Positions 10,501 through 11,155 of a stretch of DNA of 11,155 nt are shown here, piece by piece; within the stretch, counting starts at the first letter, position 1; each line of letters opens with the position of its first letter. Position numbers and translations under genes: made by a program. The DNA comes from Clavulina sp. PMI_390 (Eukaryota; Basidiomycota; Agaricomycetes; Cantharellales; Hydnaceae). The notes beneath the pieces were generated by a model. That model had not been told where the DNA came from, did no database searches, and saw nothing but the letters and a program-made list of their open reading frames with translations. The DNA is taken from assembly GCA_015039315.1 (NCBI GenBank), contig WIDE01000310.1, forward strand, positions 1 to 11,155, written 5' to 3'.

Positions 10501-10785
10501 ATCAAGCGAACCACCAGGTCGGGTGCAGAGCGTGAATCGAGTGGGAATGATTAACGTTGGGGTCTGGAATAAGCCATTCAATAACATCCGACAAGTATTG
10601 AAGTAGACTGAAATCAACCATGAGCTGGCGTCTGCTTTAGTCCTGTGACGATCAAGTCTGATGCGTCCCTCGCGTCGTGTTTTCATTCTTTTAATAATGT
10701 CATGGATTTCAAGAATAGAAAAAGTTTTCATTATCGAACTAAGGAGTATATCGCGATTTGTTTCTAGCATCCTTGAGCAGAACAT
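4502..10785 (-). CDS. Helitron RepHel protein: HUH rolling-circle nuclease, Pif1-type helicase and start of a USP-like protease
   Basis: This nuclear protein should nick the transposon strand, join DNA ends through its tyrosines and unwind DNA during transposition. The frame is open for 1,993 codons (10785-4804). Residues about 155-300 resemble DUF6570, with two CxxC pairs (C162/C165, C239/C242). A Helitron N-terminal domain spans about 520-660. The HUH motif is H752-G-H754 and the YxxxY motif is Y915/Y919. The helicase has Walker A GPGGTGKT (1404-1411), Walker B D1496-E1497, GDFYQ (1534-1538), HSAQGKT (1811-1817) and YVAASRAR from 1833. A Lys/Arg-rich stretch near 1920-1945 may be a nuclear signal. 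A likely 65-nt intron (4938-4874) begins after residue 1949; splicing leads to 4873-4502, which adds 123 codons with a protease Cys box, WSCAYDS (Cys 1966). The start is uncertain: the first Met is only about 20 nt from an AT-rich TATA-like stretch, so Met6 or Met19 are possible. No nuclease or helicase residue is missing, so the element may be young. Confidence 0.93.
4874..4938 (-). other. Predicted 65-nt spliceosomal intron in the RepHel gene
   Basis: On the minus strand the donor GTGAGT begins at 4938 and the acceptor CTTTAG ends at 4874. The length is typical for a fungal intron and is not a multiple of three. Splicing in phase 0 replaces 44 residues of odd composition with a 123-codon frame that contains the protease Cys box, which is strong evidence that the intron is real. 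If it is retained the frame stays open to the stop at 4804 and gives a protein without the protease domain. Confidence 0.75.
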
Positions 10786-10805
10786 ACGAACTAAAGGATT
10801 GTATC

Positions 10806-10822
10806 TATAAGTATTATAATTA
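10806..10822 (-). promoter_or_regulatory. AT-rich TATA-like stretch upstream of RepHel
   Basis: A run made only of A and T apart from one C/G pair lies about 21-37 bp upstream of the first Met of RepHel. If it is a TATA element, transcription would start at or beyond the first ATG, which favours Met6 or Met19 as the true start. Because the gap between the divergent frames is only about 140 bp, it could also serve the plus-strand gene. Confidence 0.3.
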
Positions 10823-10833
10823 CAAGAATGTCC

Positions 10834-10858
10834 CGGTCCGAATGCGGGCCGTTTCTAG
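10834..10858 (+). repeat. Helitron-3'-end-like hairpin followed by CTAG
   Basis: CGGTCCG (10834-10840) pairs with CGGGCCG (10845-10851) to make a 7-bp stem with one G-T pair and an AATG loop. TTT and CTAG follow, ending at 10858. A GC-rich hairpin just before CTRR is the mark of a Helitron 3' end, though the spacer is shorter than the usual 10-12 nt and the next base is G, not T. It reads on the plus strand, opposite to RepHel. It could be the 3' end of another Helitron, a 5' subterminal hairpin of this one, or chance. Confidence 0.4.
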
Positions 10859-10927
10859 GCGCCGCCTCAAGGGGATTGTGGCACAGCCTCAATTTCTCCT
10901 TCTGAAAATCTTCGACGTCGGACATCC

Positions 10928-11155
10928 ATGCCTCGCCAGCTCTCGACACATCCCGACGCTATCCGGCGCCGGGAACAGCGCGCACGGGCCCGGACTCGCC
11001 AAACTGCTGAGGGTTCTCTTCGCGCTACTTCGACCACTGTTCGTGACAACCATCTTCAAGCTGCCGAACGTACTCGCACTGCTCAGCGTGCTGAAGCCCT
11101 CGAACTCCGTCGACAATCTGGCAAGCCTCTGGAATATATTGCTTCGTACCGACCT
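10928..11155 (+). CDS. N-terminal part of an arginine-rich protein, cut by the window end
   Basis: The plus-strand frame is open from 10859 (just after TAG at 10856-10858) to the window end; the first ATG is at 10928. The 76 visible residues are rich in Arg, Ala and Gln (RRREQRARARTRQTAEG, then AERTRTAQRAEALELRRQ) and look like a basic helix. Codons often end in C or T and the DNA is more GC-rich than the Helitron, as in a real fungal gene. The pattern recalls the Arg-rich N-termini of some Helitron proteins, but also many other proteins, so I give no function. It diverges from RepHel, with only about 140 bp between the two starts. Confidence 0.5.
   Translation, partial: MPRQLSTHPDAIRRREQRARARTRQTAEGSLRATSTTVRDNHLQAAERTRTAQRAEALELRRQSGKPLEYIASYRP

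Larger units (their letters stand above)
313..10858 (-). mobile_element. Autonomous fungal Helitron (rolling-circle transposon), boundaries provisional
   Basis: The element is identified by its RepHel gene, which joins an HUH nuclease with two tyrosines to a Pif1-family helicase; this fusion is diagnostic of Helitrons. Helitrons transpose through a single-stranded or circular intermediate, insert between A and T, lack terminal inverted repeats and end in CTRR after a small hairpin. The limits given are candidates only. On the left, minus-strand CTAG followed by T (313-316) sits 7 nt beyond a 10-nt palindrome (324-333) and 23 nt beyond the stop of the last gene. On the right, a GC-rich hairpin with CTAG ends at 10858, but it reads in the opposite direction. 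The core 2002-10785 is certain to be Helitron; whether the gene at 340-1827 belongs to it is inferred from strand and closeness. Confidence 0.75.

Noticed and set aside
1..11155. tRNA, rRNA or CRISPR arrays
   Set aside because: No cloverleaf, rRNA-like segment or regularly spaced repeat was noticed on reading either strand.

Overview
The window looks like genomic DNA of a filamentous fungus, most likely an agaricomycete (Basidiomycota). The reasons are short introns (about 50-77 nt) with GTRNGT-type donors, intergenic gaps of only a few hundred bases, and a Helitron protein with an N-terminal DUF6570-like region and a C-terminal ubiquitin-protease-like domain, a combination I know from mushroom genomes. 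The organism is inferred; no rRNA, tRNA or species marker is present.

Most of the window is one autonomous Helitron (rolling-circle DNA transposon) read on the minus strand. Its RepHel gene starts near 10785. A frame of 1,993 codons runs without a stop to 4804 and carries a DUF6570-like cysteine region, a Helitron N-terminal domain, an HUH rolling-circle nuclease (H752-G-H754, Y915/Y919) and a complete Pif1-type helicase (Walker A at 1404-1411). A 65-nt intron (4874-4938) joins this frame to an exon with the Cys box of a USP-like cysteine protease. The zinc ribbon and His box of the same protease lie at 2002-2670, about 1.85 kb further on. The stretch between is either an unusually long intron or an insertion. 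It seems to hold exons of another minus-strand gene, the best being 2730-2958.

Downstream on the same strand, 340-1827 encodes a second protein. I reconstruct six exons and five GT-AG introns, and all phases agree (1,161 coding nt, 386 aa). I do not recognise the family. Its tail is Ser/Pro-rich with two basic clusters, so it is probably nuclear. It may be a Helitron accessory protein or a captured host gene.

The element's ends are not settled. On the left, a palindrome followed by CTAG and a host T (313-333, minus-strand reading) has the right polarity for a Helitron 3' end. On the right, a 7-bp hairpin followed by CTAG (10834-10858) has the opposite polarity and sits where AT-rich DNA gives way to GC-rich coding DNA. 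To the right of it, an arginine-rich plus-strand reading frame runs off the window. The first 339 bases hold nothing convincing.
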